Positions 33,379 through 41,621 are shown, counted from the stretch's first letter. The stretch: 64,000 nt of DNA from Mesoflavibacter sp037029465 (GCF_037029465.1 NZ_JAYMEM010000030.1:85513-149512), one strand, 5' to 3'. The notes: a model not told the origin generated them from the letters alone. A program made the numbers and translations.

Positions 33379-33606
33379 ATGAAAATGTCTTACAAACCAT
33401 TATTATATTTTCAAAAACACGGTTATCAAGTGTGTCAGCGTATTGCAGACCGTTTGGGTATACGCGCCAAAGTAGTACGTACCAGTTTTATGTATTTAAC
33501 TTTTGTAACTGTAGGTTTTGGATTTGCTTTGTACTTATTTTTAGCATTTTGGATGCGTGTTAAAGACTTAATTTATACAAAAAGATCTTCGGTTTTTGAC
33601 TTATAA
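33379..33606 (+). CDS. PspC domain-containing protein
   Basis: 75 residues, a single PspC domain. A basic N-terminal helix and CQRIADRLGIRAKVVRTSF are followed by one membrane segment, YLTFVTVGFGFALYLFLAFWM. In enterobacteria PspC is a membrane component of the phage-shock envelope-stress response; stand-alone short PspC proteins in Bacteroidota are uncharacterised. ATG at 33379, with the sequence TACCTTGC just upstream as a possible promoter box. The potassium channel gene starts 5 bases after its stop. Confidence 0.88.
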   Translation: MKMSYKPLLYFQKHGYQVCQRIADRLGIRAKVVRTSFMYLTFVTVGFGFALYLFLAFWMRVKDLIYTKRSSVFDL

Positions 33607-33611
33607 AAATT

Positions 33612-34637
33612 ATGACTAACCCAATTATTCAGCTTTTTAGATCTAAAGTTTACACTGCAGTTTTGCTATTAGCAATATTGCTAGTTATTGGTGTTTTAGG
33701 TTTTAGATTTATGTCTCATTATAGTTGGGTAGATGCGTTGTATATGACCGTGATTACTATAACTACCGTAGGTTTTGGAGAAGTACAGCCTTTAGACGAC
33801 GTGTCTAAAATATTCACCATGTTTTTAATTTTGACAAGTGTGGTTATTGTTGGTTACGCCATTACCGTTATTACTGAATATATTTTAAGCCGAAATAATA
33901 TTGAAGAATTAAAACAAAAGAAAATGCAGAAAAAAATTGATGCACTGTCCAATCACATCATTATTTGTGGTTACGGTCGAAACGGGAAACAAGCTGCAAC
34001 AAAGTTGTTAGCTTACAACAAACCTTTTGTTATTATTGAAAAAAATAAAGATACAATAGATAAGTTTCAAGATGATAAGATGATGTTTATCTTAGGAAAT
34101 GCTAACGAAGACGAAATCTTGCATCAAGCAGGTATAGACCGTGCAAGTACGTTAATTTCGGCACTTCCAAATGATGCAGATAATTTGTTTGTAGTACTTT
34201 CGGCTAGACAAATCAAAAAAGACTTACGTATTATTAGTCGTGCCTCTCAAGAAACGTCTTATGAAAAACTAAAATTAGCAGGAGCAAATAATGTAATCTT
34301 ACCAGACAGAATTGGTGGTGACCACATGGCGTCTTTAGTCGTAGTTCCAGATTTAATCGAATTTATAGACAACCTTGCTATTGTTGGAGAAACTAATATA
34401 AATATTGAAGAAATTAGCGCCGAAAAACTTTACGACGTTAATAAATACGAAAGAACTATAAAAGACTTAGATCTGCGTCACAAAACAGGTTGTACAGTAA
34501 TCGGGTACAAAGGTCAACACGGAGAATATATTGTTAACCCAGAAGCTGACCAAAAATTAATGCCAAATTCCAAAATAATTGTACTTGGAAGACCAGAACA
34601 AATTAATAAATTAAACACGCTTTATAAGCTTGATTAA
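33612..34637 (+). CDS. potassium channel with RCK (TrkA-N/TrkA-C) domains
   Basis: 341 residues. Two membrane helices (about 14-34 and 66-90) flank a pore loop with the selectivity filter TVGFGE (52-57). The cytoplasmic part begins with the nucleotide-binding GYGRNG (120-125) of a TrkA-N/RCK domain and ends with a TrkA-C domain. This is the single-pore Kch/MthK-like architecture for gated K+ flux in the inner membrane. It lies 5 bases after the PspC gene, so coexpression and a link to envelope stress are likely inferences. The alanine symporter gene follows after 93 bases. Confidence 0.92.
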   Translation: MTNPIIQLFRSKVYTAVLLLAILLVIGVLGFRFMSHYSWVDALYMTVITITTVGFGEVQPLDDVSKIFTMFLILTSVVIVGYAITVITEYILSRNNIEELKQKKMQKKIDALSNHIIICGYGRNGKQAATKLLAYNKPFVIIEKNKDTIDKFQDDKMMFILGNANEDEILHQAGIDRASTLISALPNDADNLFVVLSARQIKKDLRIISRASQETSYEKLKLAGANNVILPDRIGGDHMASLVVVPDLIEFIDNLAIVGETNINIEEISAEKLYDVNKYERTIKDLDLRHKTGCTVIGYKGQHGEYIVNPEADQKLMPNSKIIVLGRPEQINKLNTLYKLD

Positions 34638-34730
34638 CTACGGATTTAACAGCTTATGTTTTAAAAATTCATCATTTTTTTGCATATTGCTAACCTTAAC
34701 TAAACTTTTAACTAACAATTTAAAATAATT

Positions 34731-36368
34731 ATGAAGAAATATCTTCTTTCAATCTTCACGATGATTGTACCAATAATCACGTTTGCACAAGATAGTACTG
34801 CAGAAAAATTTGACGCTGTATTTAAAAAATATACAGGCTGGTTTGTAGAAGGAATATTTGCAGAAATACCTTTTACTGATGATATTCAAATTCCTTGGGT
34901 TCTATTTGTGTTAATAGGAGGAGCATTATTCTTTACAATATACTTTAAATTTATCAATTTTACTGGATTTAAAACAGCAGTAAAAGTTGTTCAAGGAAAA
35001 TACGAAGACATAGAAAAGCATGGTGTAGATACACTTTACGGTGATCAAACACCAGGTGGAGATGTTTTTGAAACAATAAGAGATGAAGGAGCAGATGGGG
35101 AAGTGTCACACTTTCAGGCATTAACCGCAGCATTATCTGCAACAGTAGGTTTAGGTAATATTGCTGGTGTAGCGGTAGCTTTATCTATTGGTGGACCAGG
35201 AGCAACATTTTGGATGATTGTTGCAGGTCTTTTAGGTATGGCTTCAAAATTTGCAGAATGTACACTTGGTGTAAAATATAGAGATGTAGGTGAAGACGGA
35301 ACAGTTTACGGTGGACCAATGTATTATTTATCTAAAGGTTTAAAAGAAAAAGGTGCTGGTGGCGTTGGTAAAGTATTAGCAGTAATCTTTGCTATTTTTG
35401 TTATCGGTGGATCTTTTGGTGGAGGAAATATGTTCCAAGCCAACCAAGCAGCTGCACAGTTTACAAAATTATTTGGTTTAACTGGTGATAATGCAGGTAT
35501 GTACTTTGGTATAGTAATGGCTGCATTAGTGGCAGTTGTTATTATTGGAGGAATTAAACGTATTGCCTCTGTTACAGAAAAAGTTGTACCATTTATGGCT
35601 GGTATTTATGTGTTAGCAGCATTAATAATTTTATTTGCCAACTTCACTTTAATAGATGATGCTTTTGCTTTAATCTTTGAAGGTGCATTTTCTGGATTAG
35701 GAATAGCAGGTGGTTTAATTGGTGTTATGATACAAGGTGTACGTCGTGGTGCATTTTCTAATGAAGCTGGAGTTGGTTCTGCAGCAATTGCACACTCGGC
35801 TGTACGTACAAAATATCCTGCAAGTGAAGGTATTGTTGCGTTATTAGAACCTTTTGTAGATACAGTTGTAATTTGTACAATGACGGCTTTAGTAATTATT
35901 ATCACAAACTTTGGTGGTGATGAGTCTGCAGTTAGCGGTACGTTTATGCAATACGGTGTAGAGGTAAAAGAAGGTGTAGAAATTACGGCAACAGCATTTG
36001 ATAGTGTGATTCCTCACTTCTCAATTGTATTAACTATTGCGGTAATCTTATTTGCATTTAGTACAATGATATCTTGGTCTTACTACGGTATGCAAGGTTG
36101 GGCTTTCCTTTTTGGAAAAGGAAAAGTAACAGATTTAATTTATAAAATCTTATTCTTATTCTTTGTAATTGTAGGTGCATCTATTAGTTTAGGAGCGGTA
36201 ATCGATTTCTCTGACGCCATGATTTTTGCAATGGTGGTGCCAAATATTATTGGTGTAGTTATGTTATCTCCAATTATTAGAAAAGAACTTAAAAAATACA
36301 TGAACGCTATCAATAAAAAAGAAGATGCTTTAGAAGATGGAGCAACAGACTTGGTTGACGAAATGTAA
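34731..36368 (+). CDS. alanine:cation symporter (AGCS family)
   Basis: 545 residues with about 11 hydrophobic segments. A signal-like N-terminus and a soluble extension precede the AGCS core, which shows ALTAALSATVGLGNIAGVAV, and near residue 335 GVRRGAFSNEAGVGSAAIAH, the family hallmark. It imports alanine or glycine together with Na+ or H+. The N-terminal 50 residues (MKKYLLSIFTMIVPIITFAQ) resemble a cleavable signal, which is common in Bacteroidota members. An intrinsic-terminator hairpin lies just downstream, inside the next gene. Confidence 0.93.
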   Translation: MKKYLLSIFTMIVPIITFAQDSTAEKFDAVFKKYTGWFVEGIFAEIPFTDDIQIPWVLFVLIGGALFFTIYFKFINFTGFKTAVKVVQGKYEDIEKHGVDTLYGDQTPGGDVFETIRDEGADGEVSHFQALTAALSATVGLGNIAGVAVALSIGGPGATFWMIVAGLLGMASKFAECTLGVKYRDVGEDGTVYGGPMYYLSKGLKEKGAGGVGKVLAVIFAIFVIGGSFGGGNMFQANQAAAQFTKLFGLTGDNAGMYFGIVMAALVAVVIIGGIKRIASVTEKVVPFMAGIYVLAALIILFANFTLIDDAFALIFEGAFSGLGIAGGLIGVMIQGVRRGAFSNEAGVGSAAIAHSAVRTKYPASEGIVALLEPFVDTVVICTMTALVIIITNFGGDESAVSGTFMQYGVEVKEGVEITATAFDSVIPHFSIVLTIAVILFAFSTMISWSYYGMQGWAFLFGKGKVTDLIYKILFLFFVIVGASISLGAVIDFSDAMIFAMVVPNIIGVVMLSPIIRKELKKYMNAINKKEDALEDGATDLVDEM

Positions 36369-36381
36369 AAAACATATTAAA

Positions 36382-37269
36382 ATGAATATCAAATCCCATT
36401 TCACGTTTTCTAATCAACAAAGAAATGGGATTTTTTTATTGTTGCTACTCATTATAATAATCCAGTTGTTTATCCATTTTGGATCAGACTATTTTTTTAA
36501 AACTGAAGTCATTTCTACAGAAAACAATAAAGAATTATTGGCTTTTACCGCTCAAATCGATTCTTTAAAACAAGTCGAAATAGAAAACAGAAAGCCTAAA
36601 ATTTATCCTTTTAACCCAAACTTTATAACCGATTATAAAGGATACACTTTAGGAATGTCTCAAGAAGAGATTAATAGACTGCTTCAGTTTAGAAAACAAG
36701 ACAAATGGATTAATTCAGTTGCACAATTTCAAGAGGTAACTAAAGTTTCAGATTCTTTACTAAATCAAATTTCGCCTTACTTTAAATTTCCAGATTGGGT
36801 CACTAATCCAAAGCCAAAAAAGTATACGCAAAACTTTTCCGCGAAAGCGAAAGAAAAAACTTCTGCACAAAAAATAGATATTAATATAGCAACCGCAAGT
36901 CAGCTTCAAAAAGTATACGGAATTGGCGAAGCACTTTCGGCAAGAATTATAAAATACAGAACAAAAATAAATGGGTTTTATGATTTGATAGAACTTACAG
37001 AAGTTTATGGTTTGTCGCCAGAAGTTATAGAAAATGTCAAGCTTGATTTTGAGGTTAAAACTCCAAGAAAAATAAATAAAATTTCTCTAAACAAAGCAAC
37101 AAGAGATCAGTTAGTGACGATTATATATATTGATTACGAAGTGGCTCACAATATTATAGAACAAAGAACATTGCGCGATGGTTTTTCTAGCTTAGAAGAT
37201 TTGAAAAAAGTTAAAGGTTTTCCGCTTAAAAAATTTGATATAATTAAGTTATCTTTACAGCTCAATTAA
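36382..37269 (+). CDS. ComEA-like helix-hairpin-helix protein
   Basis: 295 residues. An N-terminal membrane anchor (about residues 16-32) is followed by two helix-hairpin-helix units, INIATASQLQKVYGIGEALS and the C-terminal ISLNKATRDQLVTIIYIDYE, of the ComEA type. In competent bacteria ComEA binds incoming DNA in the periplasm; a general DNA-binding role is the safe reading. The ATG at 36382 starts the conserved KSHFTFSNQQRNGIF segment. That same stretch forms a terminator-shaped hairpin (36391-36437). A 17-base REP-like repeat is incorporated in-frame at 36836-36852 (encoding FSAKAK). Confidence 0.82.
   Translation: MNIKSHFTFSNQQRNGIFLLLLLIIIIQLFIHFGSDYFFKTEVISTENNKELLAFTAQIDSLKQVEIENRKPKIYPFNPNFITDYKGYTLGMSQEEINRLLQFRKQDKWINSVAQFQEVTKVSDSLLNQISPYFKFPDWVTNPKPKKYTQNFSAKAKEKTSAQKIDINIATASQLQKVYGIGEALSARIIKYRTKINGFYDLIELTEVYGLSPEVIENVKLDFEVKTPRKINKISLNKATRDQLVTIIYIDYEVAHNIIEQRTLRDGFSSLEDLKKVKGFPLKKFDIIKLSLQLN
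36391..36437 (+). terminator. intrinsic terminator embedded in the ComEA-like coding sequence
   Basis: AAATCCCATTTC (36391-36402) pairs perfectly over 12 bp with GAAATGGGATTT (36422-36433), with seven T residues at 36431-36437. The AAATCCC/GGGATTT style matches the terminators after rpsU and DUF3467. It starts 9 bases inside the ComEA-like gene and 22 bases after the symporter stop. Confidence 0.7.
36836..36852. repeat. 17-base REP-like palindromic repeat, copy 2 (within CDS)
   Basis: Identical to 24450-24466. Here it is part of the ComEA-like reading frame, in the linker before the first helix-hairpin-helix unit. Confidence 0.6.
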
Positions 37270-37284
37270 AAAAACTAACAAGCT

Positions 37285-38454
37285 ATGGAGAGTATGTACT
37301 TCACTGAAGAACATCAATTATTTAGAAACAGTTTACGCGATTTTTTACAAAAGGAAGTCGTGCCACATATTGAAAAATGGGAAAAAACTGGTACTATAGA
37401 GCGATTTATTTGGAATAAATTTGGAGAAATGGGCTTTTTAGGAATCAGTTACCCTGAAAAGTACGGCGGATTAGACTTAGATATCTTCTACATGATTATT
37501 CTTTTAGAAGAATTACAGCGTGTCAATTCTGGTGGTTTTGCAGCTGCTATTTGGGCGCATACTTATCTTGCAATGACGCACCTTAATGCAGAAGGTAGCG
37601 AAGCAATTAAAGAAAAATATCTATCGGCAAGTATCGCAGGAGATATGATTGGTTGTTTATGTATTACAGAGCCTTTTGGTGGAAGTGATGTTGCTGGAAT
37701 GAGAACAACCGCTGTTAAAAAAGGAGATACCTATGTTATTAATGGTTCTAAAACGTTTATTACTAACGGAATTTATAGCGATTACTTAATCGTTGCTGCA
37801 AAAACTAATCCAGAGTTAGGAAATAAAGGCATTAGCATATTTTTAATAGATAGAGATACACCTGGTGTATCTGCAACTAAGTTAGATAAATTAGGTTGGC
37901 GTGCCTCAGATACAGGTGAAATAGCATTTGATAACGTAACTATTCCTGCATCAAATTTAATGGGAGAAGAAAATAAAGGCTTCCCGTACATTATGCAACA
38001 CTTTGCTTTAGAGCGTTTGATTATGGGTGTAAATGCACATGCTAGAACACAATATGCTTTAGAGTACACTTTAGAATATATGTCAAATCGTGAAGCGTTT
38101 GGTAAAACTATTGATAGATTTCAAGCATTAAGACATAAAATTGCAGAACACTACACAGAGTTAGAATTGTGTAAGACATTTAATTACAACATTGCTTTTA
38201 GATTAGATAAAGGCGAATACGTAGTTAAAGAAGCAACTATGTCTAAATTAAAATCCACTAAAGTTGCAGACGATGCTATTTATGATTGTTTACAGTTTTT
38301 AGGTGGTTATGGTTATATGGAAGAATATCCTTTAGCAAGATTGTTCCGTGATAGTCGTTTAGGACCAATTGGTGGAGGAACCTCTGAAATATTAAGAGAA
38401 ATAATAGCCAAAATGGTCATTGACGGTAAAGACTATAAGCCAGCTACAAAGTGA
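37285..38454 (+). CDS. acyl-CoA dehydrogenase
   Basis: 389 residues, full family length. FAD enzyme that introduces a 2,3 double bond in acyl-CoA thioesters. Seen: ITEPFGGSDVAGM (127-139), KTFITNG (156-162), LGWRASDTGEIAFDNV, and the C-terminal QFLGGYGYMEEYPLARLFRD. The position that carries the catalytic Glu in medium-chain enzymes is Gly here (GGGTSEI), but a Glu occurs at E243 in ALERLIMG, the site used by isovaleryl-CoA and long-chain types. A branched- or long-chain substrate is therefore favoured (inference). Start 15 bases after the ComEA-like gene; the CarboxypepD_reg gene follows at 3 bases. Confidence 0.93.
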   Translation: MESMYFTEEHQLFRNSLRDFLQKEVVPHIEKWEKTGTIERFIWNKFGEMGFLGISYPEKYGGLDLDIFYMIILLEELQRVNSGGFAAAIWAHTYLAMTHLNAEGSEAIKEKYLSASIAGDMIGCLCITEPFGGSDVAGMRTTAVKKGDTYVINGSKTFITNGIYSDYLIVAAKTNPELGNKGISIFLIDRDTPGVSATKLDKLGWRASDTGEIAFDNVTIPASNLMGEENKGFPYIMQHFALERLIMGVNAHARTQYALEYTLEYMSNREAFGKTIDRFQALRHKIAEHYTELELCKTFNYNIAFRLDKGEYVVKEATMSKLKSTKVADDAIYDCLQFLGGYGYMEEYPLARLFRDSRLGPIGGGTSEILREIIAKMVIDGKDYKPATK

Positions 38455-38457
38455 AAA

Positions 38458-39900
38458 ATGTCCCATTATATGAAATTATCTTACTTAAAACACAGTCTTA
38501 AATTAATTGTATTTTTAATAAGTATCACCGCTTTTTCTCAGCACGAGCTTAAAAACAAAGTTGTAGACTTTGTAAACCTGTTACCTATAGAAAATGCAAG
38601 TGTTTATGTTCAAAATACAACCATAGGTACAGTAACCAATGCAGATGGTAAGTTTGTGCTTTTAGTACCAGAAGAAATGGTTAAAGATACTTTAGTAATT
38701 TCTTCAATAGGTTTTAAAAGTTATAAAGTGCCGGTTGATGAGTTTGATAATTCATTTGAAGTTTTTCTTGAAGAAGATGTCGCAACTTTAGAAGAAGTGG
38801 TTTTAAATGCAACACCAAGACCAAAAACAGGTGACAGTATTGTGCTTCGTGCTTTAGAGCGTTTAGATAGAAATTTTCCATCACAAGCTTATCTTCAAAA
38901 AGGATTCTTAAGACATAAAGAGCGAAATAAAAAACAGTTTAAATGGCTAATTGAAAGTGCGATTACCGTTTACGACGATACAACGTATGGTAATGGTGAA
39001 ACTGATAATCTAAAAATAAACGTAGACGAAGTAAGAAAAAGTTACGATTTAAGAGATGTAGATAGTCTTTTTGCATATTCAACGTATTTAAAATATAACG
39101 CCAACGTTAATTTAAAACCTAAAAACTTAAGAAGAGATACTATAAAAACATCATCTCTTGTTAAAGCAATTAAATGGAATGACACCAGAGTAAACGGGTT
39201 AGAAGGTTTATTTAAAGGTAAGTTGAATTTAGTAAGAAACTCAAAAAGTCCGGACGCCTTATTTGGAGAAGATGTGCTTGCTACGCACAAATTTAGATTA
39301 GACACCATATTGGTAGATAACGAACGTAAGATTTATAAAATACAAATAGATAAATCAAGAGAATACGTAGGTTTAGATACCGAAGGTATTTTTAACGAAG
39401 GTTACAACGCTAAAGGATGGATATATATTTATTGGGATAATTTTGCAATAAAAAAGATAGAATACGATTTAGTAGCCGCATCTCCAGCTCAAAAAACAAG
39501 AAGTAAAAGATTATTTGATACACAGACCAACCATAAATTAGTGATTAGTTATATGGAGTATCAAGACAAGATGTATCCTAACTACATTTATTACGAAACA
39601 CCAAAATTGGTTAACGTAGGTTTAAAGAATGATCAAAACTTAACCGAAGAAGAACAAGAACGCTACAATAAAGAAGAACGTTTTTATTACACAGTACAAG
39701 AAATATTATTTACCGAAATAATTTTAGACGAAGAAAAACTATCGCAAGTAAATACAGCAAATTGGGATCCAGATATTTTTGCAAAGAAACCTTATCATAA
39801 ATCATTTTGGGATAGCTACAATACCTTATTAGAAAGTGAAGAAGATGAGCAACTTATCAAGGATCTAACTAAAAGATCTTCACTCTATAATAAAAATTAA
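38458..39900 (+). CDS. carboxypeptidase-like regulatory domain (CarboxypepD_reg) envelope protein
   Basis: 480 residues. A signal peptide (around MKLSYLKHSLKLIVFLISIT) precedes a beta-sandwich CarboxypepD_reg-like domain, with the conserved NASVYVQNTTIGTVTNADGK and LVISSIGFKSYKV (about residues 45-95). A larger unassigned domain then ends in KRSSLYNKN. Such N-terminal domains are common in Bacteroidota outer-membrane proteins. I do not recognise the C-terminal part. ATG at 38458 is 3 bases after the dehydrogenase stop; an in-frame ATG at 38470 is an equally plausible start. Confidence 0.75.
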   Translation: MSHYMKLSYLKHSLKLIVFLISITAFSQHELKNKVVDFVNLLPIENASVYVQNTTIGTVTNADGKFVLLVPEEMVKDTLVISSIGFKSYKVPVDEFDNSFEVFLEEDVATLEEVVLNATPRPKTGDSIVLRALERLDRNFPSQAYLQKGFLRHKERNKKQFKWLIESAITVYDDTTYGNGETDNLKINVDEVRKSYDLRDVDSLFAYSTYLKYNANVNLKPKNLRRDTIKTSSLVKAIKWNDTRVNGLEGLFKGKLNLVRNSKSPDALFGEDVLATHKFRLDTILVDNERKIYKIQIDKSREYVGLDTEGIFNEGYNAKGWIYIYWDNFAIKKIEYDLVAASPAQKTRSKRLFDTQTNHKLVISYMEYQDKMYPNYIYYETPKLVNVGLKNDQNLTEEEQERYNKEERFYYTVQEILFTEIILDEEKLSQVNTANWDPDIFAKKPYHKSFWDSYNTLLESEEDEQLIKDLTKRSSLYNKN

Positions 39901-39941
39901 AAGGTAAAAAATAAAGAGGTTAAAATATTTTTCAATAAAAG

Positions 39942-39971
39942 TTGAAATATTTAAAATACTTTCTATATTTG
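39942..39971 (+). promoter_or_regulatory. rpsU promoter
   Basis: TTG (39942-39944), 19 bases, TATATTTG (39964-39971): a full Bacteroidota consensus. It predicts a leader of about 32 bases before rpsU. Confidence 0.75.
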
Positions 39972-39991
39972 CAGACCAAAATTTTAAAAGA

Positions 39992-39999
39992 GAGGAGGT
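39992..39999 (+). promoter_or_regulatory. strong Shine-Dalgarno sequence of rpsU
   Basis: GAGGAGGT lies 9 bases ahead of the rpsU ATG. Most genes in this window have no such site. In Flavobacterium, ribosomes are reported to hide their anti-Shine-Dalgarno sequence through bS21 and neighbours, so an SD on rpsU suggests autoregulation. Confidence 0.8.
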
Positions 40000-40008
40000 T
40001 AAGACACT

Positions 40009-40203
40009 ATGTTAATAATTCCATTAAAAGACGGAGAGAATATAGAAAGAGCGTTAAAACGTTACAAACGTAAGTTTGACAGAACAGGAGCGCGTAAAGC
40101 TTTATACGAGCGTAAGCAATTCGAAAAGCCTTCAGTTGTTAAAAGAGCACAAGTTCAAAAAGCACAATATATTCAAAGACTAAGAGATCAAGAGTCAATC
40201 TAA
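40009..40203 (+). CDS. rpsU: 30S ribosomal protein bS21
   Basis: 64 residues, basic, with the family start MLIIPLKDGENIERALKRYK and the arginine/lysine-rich helix KFDRTGARKALYERKQFEKP. It binds the 30S platform near the 16S 3' end. In Bacteroidota it helps occlude the anti-Shine-Dalgarno tail. It has a consensus promoter, a strong SD sequence and its own terminator, so it can be controlled separately from its neighbours. Followed by the xerC-like gene, as in other flavobacteria. Confidence 0.97.
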   Translation: MLIIPLKDGENIERALKRYKRKFDRTGARKALYERKQFEKPSVVKRAQVQKAQYIQRLRDQESI

Positions 40204-40224
40204 GTTTCTAAGTCAAAAGATATT

Positions 40225-40257
40225 AAATCCCACTTAAATCAAGTGGGATTTTTTTAT
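40225..40257 (+). terminator. intrinsic terminator of rpsU
   Basis: AAATCCCACTT (40225-40235) pairs with AAGTGGGATTT (40241-40251) over a 5-base loop and is followed by T residues. Confidence 0.88.
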
Positions 40258-40300
40258 GTTCAAAAATTAATAGTGTATATTTATAGTTCATCTTAAAAGT

Positions 40301-41194
40301 ATGTTGTTACATTCATTTCTTGATTATTTACTACTCGAAAAAAACTATTCAGAGCTTACCATAAAAGCTTATGGTAAAGACATACAATCGTTTCTGGATT
40401 TTTTAAAAGAAGAATATAAAGATGAAAACCTAAAAGAAGTTAACTACGCTCAAATAAGAACTTGGATTATAAAAATGGTTAATCAAAATATTTCTAACAG
40501 AAGTATTAACCGAAAAATTTCATCTTTAAATAGCTTTTTCAAGTTTTTAATTAAAACAGAACACATTAAAATAAACCCATTAGTTAAGCATAAAGCCTTA
40601 AAAACTAGCAAAAAAGTACAAGTTCCTTTTTCTGAAGAAGAAATAAATTCTGTATTAAATAAAATAAGTCACGCAAATAGTTTTGAAGGTTTAAGAAACA
40701 AACTTATTATCGAGCTTTTTTACGCTACAGGAATAAGAAGGGTAGAACTTATCAACATCAAGTTAAAAAACATAGATCTTGAAAGTAAAACTGTTAAAAT
40801 ACTAGGTAAAAGAAATAAGGAGCGTGTAATTCCGTTGTTAAATATGCTTGTAGAAAGCATAAAAATGTATTTAGAAAAACGAAAGTCTTTAGAAGTAATA
40901 GAAGATAAAGATTATTTACTGTTAACAGCTAAAGGTGTTAAATTATACGAAACACTTGTTTATAGAATAATCAATGAGTATTTTAGTCTAGCTTCAAGCA
41001 AAGTAAAAAGAAGTCCACATATACTCAGGCATTCGTTTGCAACGCACCTATTAAACCAAGGAGCAGAGCTTAATGCGGTAAAAGAACTTTTAGGGCATTC
41101 GTCATTAGCAGCAACGCAAGTATATACACATAATAGTATAGCAGAGCTAAAAAAAGTTTACGCAAAAGCACATCCAAGAAGTAAGAAGGACTAA
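40301..41194 (+). CDS. XerC/XerD-type tyrosine recombinase
   Basis: 297 residues, the housekeeping Xer size. An N-terminal SAM-like core-binding domain (about 1-90) is followed by a catalytic domain with R146 (ATGIRRVEL), K170 (LGKRNKER), H240 and R243 (PHILRHSFATHL), H266 (LLGHSS) and the nucleophile Y275 (TQVYTH). It resolves chromosome dimers at dif. The context (rpsU, hpf) is conserved in flavobacteria and no phage genes are near, so it is not a mobile-element integrase. Whether it is the XerC or XerD partner is unresolved. Confidence 0.9.
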   Translation: MLLHSFLDYLLLEKNYSELTIKAYGKDIQSFLDFLKEEYKDENLKEVNYAQIRTWIIKMVNQNISNRSINRKISSLNSFFKFLIKTEHIKINPLVKHKALKTSKKVQVPFSEEEINSVLNKISHANSFEGLRNKLIIELFYATGIRRVELINIKLKNIDLESKTVKILGKRNKERVIPLLNMLVESIKMYLEKRKSLEVIEDKDYLLLTAKGVKLYETLVYRIINEYFSLASSKVKRSPHILRHSFATHLLNQGAELNAVKELLGHSSLAATQVYTHNSIAELKKVYAKAHPRSKKD

Positions 41195-41218
41195 TTGTTT
41201 AACCAAAAATTAATTCTC

Positions 41219-41521
41219 ATGGAGGTAAACACACAAGCAGTTAATTTTAACGCAAAACCACAGTTACTAGAATTTATTCAAAGAAGAATGAATAAGCTAG
41301 AGCAATTTTATGACAAAGTCATACAAACAGATGTCTATTTAAAAGTAGAAAACACAAATAATAAATCAAACAAGATATTTGAAGCCAAGATAAATATACC
41401 AGGAGATAGTTTAGTAGTCAAAAAGCAATGTAAAACATTTGAAGAAGGAGTAGATACAGCAATTTCTTCTTTAAAAAGACAGCTTCAAAAGCGAAAACAA
41501 AAATTAAGAGCACATTTTTAA
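41219..41521 (+). CDS. hpf: HPF/RaiA ribosome hibernation factor
   Basis: 100 residues. Family pattern: VNFNAKPQLLEFIQRRMNKL, the beta-strand DVYLKVENTNN, KIFEAKINIPGDSLVVKK and a basic C-terminal helix SLKRQLQKRKQKLRAHF. It binds the 30S decoding region in stationary phase and promotes inactive ribosomes (short type, no dimerisation tail). The ATG at 41219 is chosen over an in-frame TTG at 41195. The second and third codons read GAGGTA, so an SD-like GGAGGT overlaps the start codon. Stop at 41519-41521, 50 bases before the tRNA promoter region. Confidence 0.9.
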   Translation: MEVNTQAVNFNAKPQLLEFIQRRMNKLEQFYDKVIQTDVYLKVENTNNKSNKIFEAKINIPGDSLVVKKQCKTFEEGVDTAISSLKRQLQKRKQKLRAHF

Positions 41522-41541
41522 AATATTTCTTAAAAAATGTT

Positions 41542-41570
41542 TTGAATAAAAAAATAAATATATACATTTG
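41542..41570 (+). promoter_or_regulatory. promoter of the tRNA-tuf operon
   Basis: TTG (41542-41544), 18 bases, TACATTTG (41563-41570). Predicted transcription start is near 41576, 46 bases before the first tRNA. Confidence 0.7.
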
Positions 41571-41572
41571 CA

Positions 41573-41599
41573 GTCCGTTAGAAATAGCGGGCTTTTTTT
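41573..41599 (+). terminator. GNRA-loop hairpin with T-run at the start of the tRNA operon
   Basis: GTCCGTTA (41573-41580) and TAGCGGGC (41585-41592) pair over 8 bp (two G-T) around a GAAA tetraloop, followed by seven T residues. It has terminator shape and may end hpf transcripts. Its position at the predicted start of the tRNA transcript is unusual. Confidence 0.55.
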
Positions 41600-41621
41600 G
41601 TAGTGTAAAAAAAGCAAAAAA

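Noticed and set aside
40301..41194. Tyrosine recombinase as sign of a prophage or integrative element
   Set aside because: It has the size and motifs of housekeeping Xer proteins and lies in the conserved rpsU-hpf context. No phage or conjugation genes are present.
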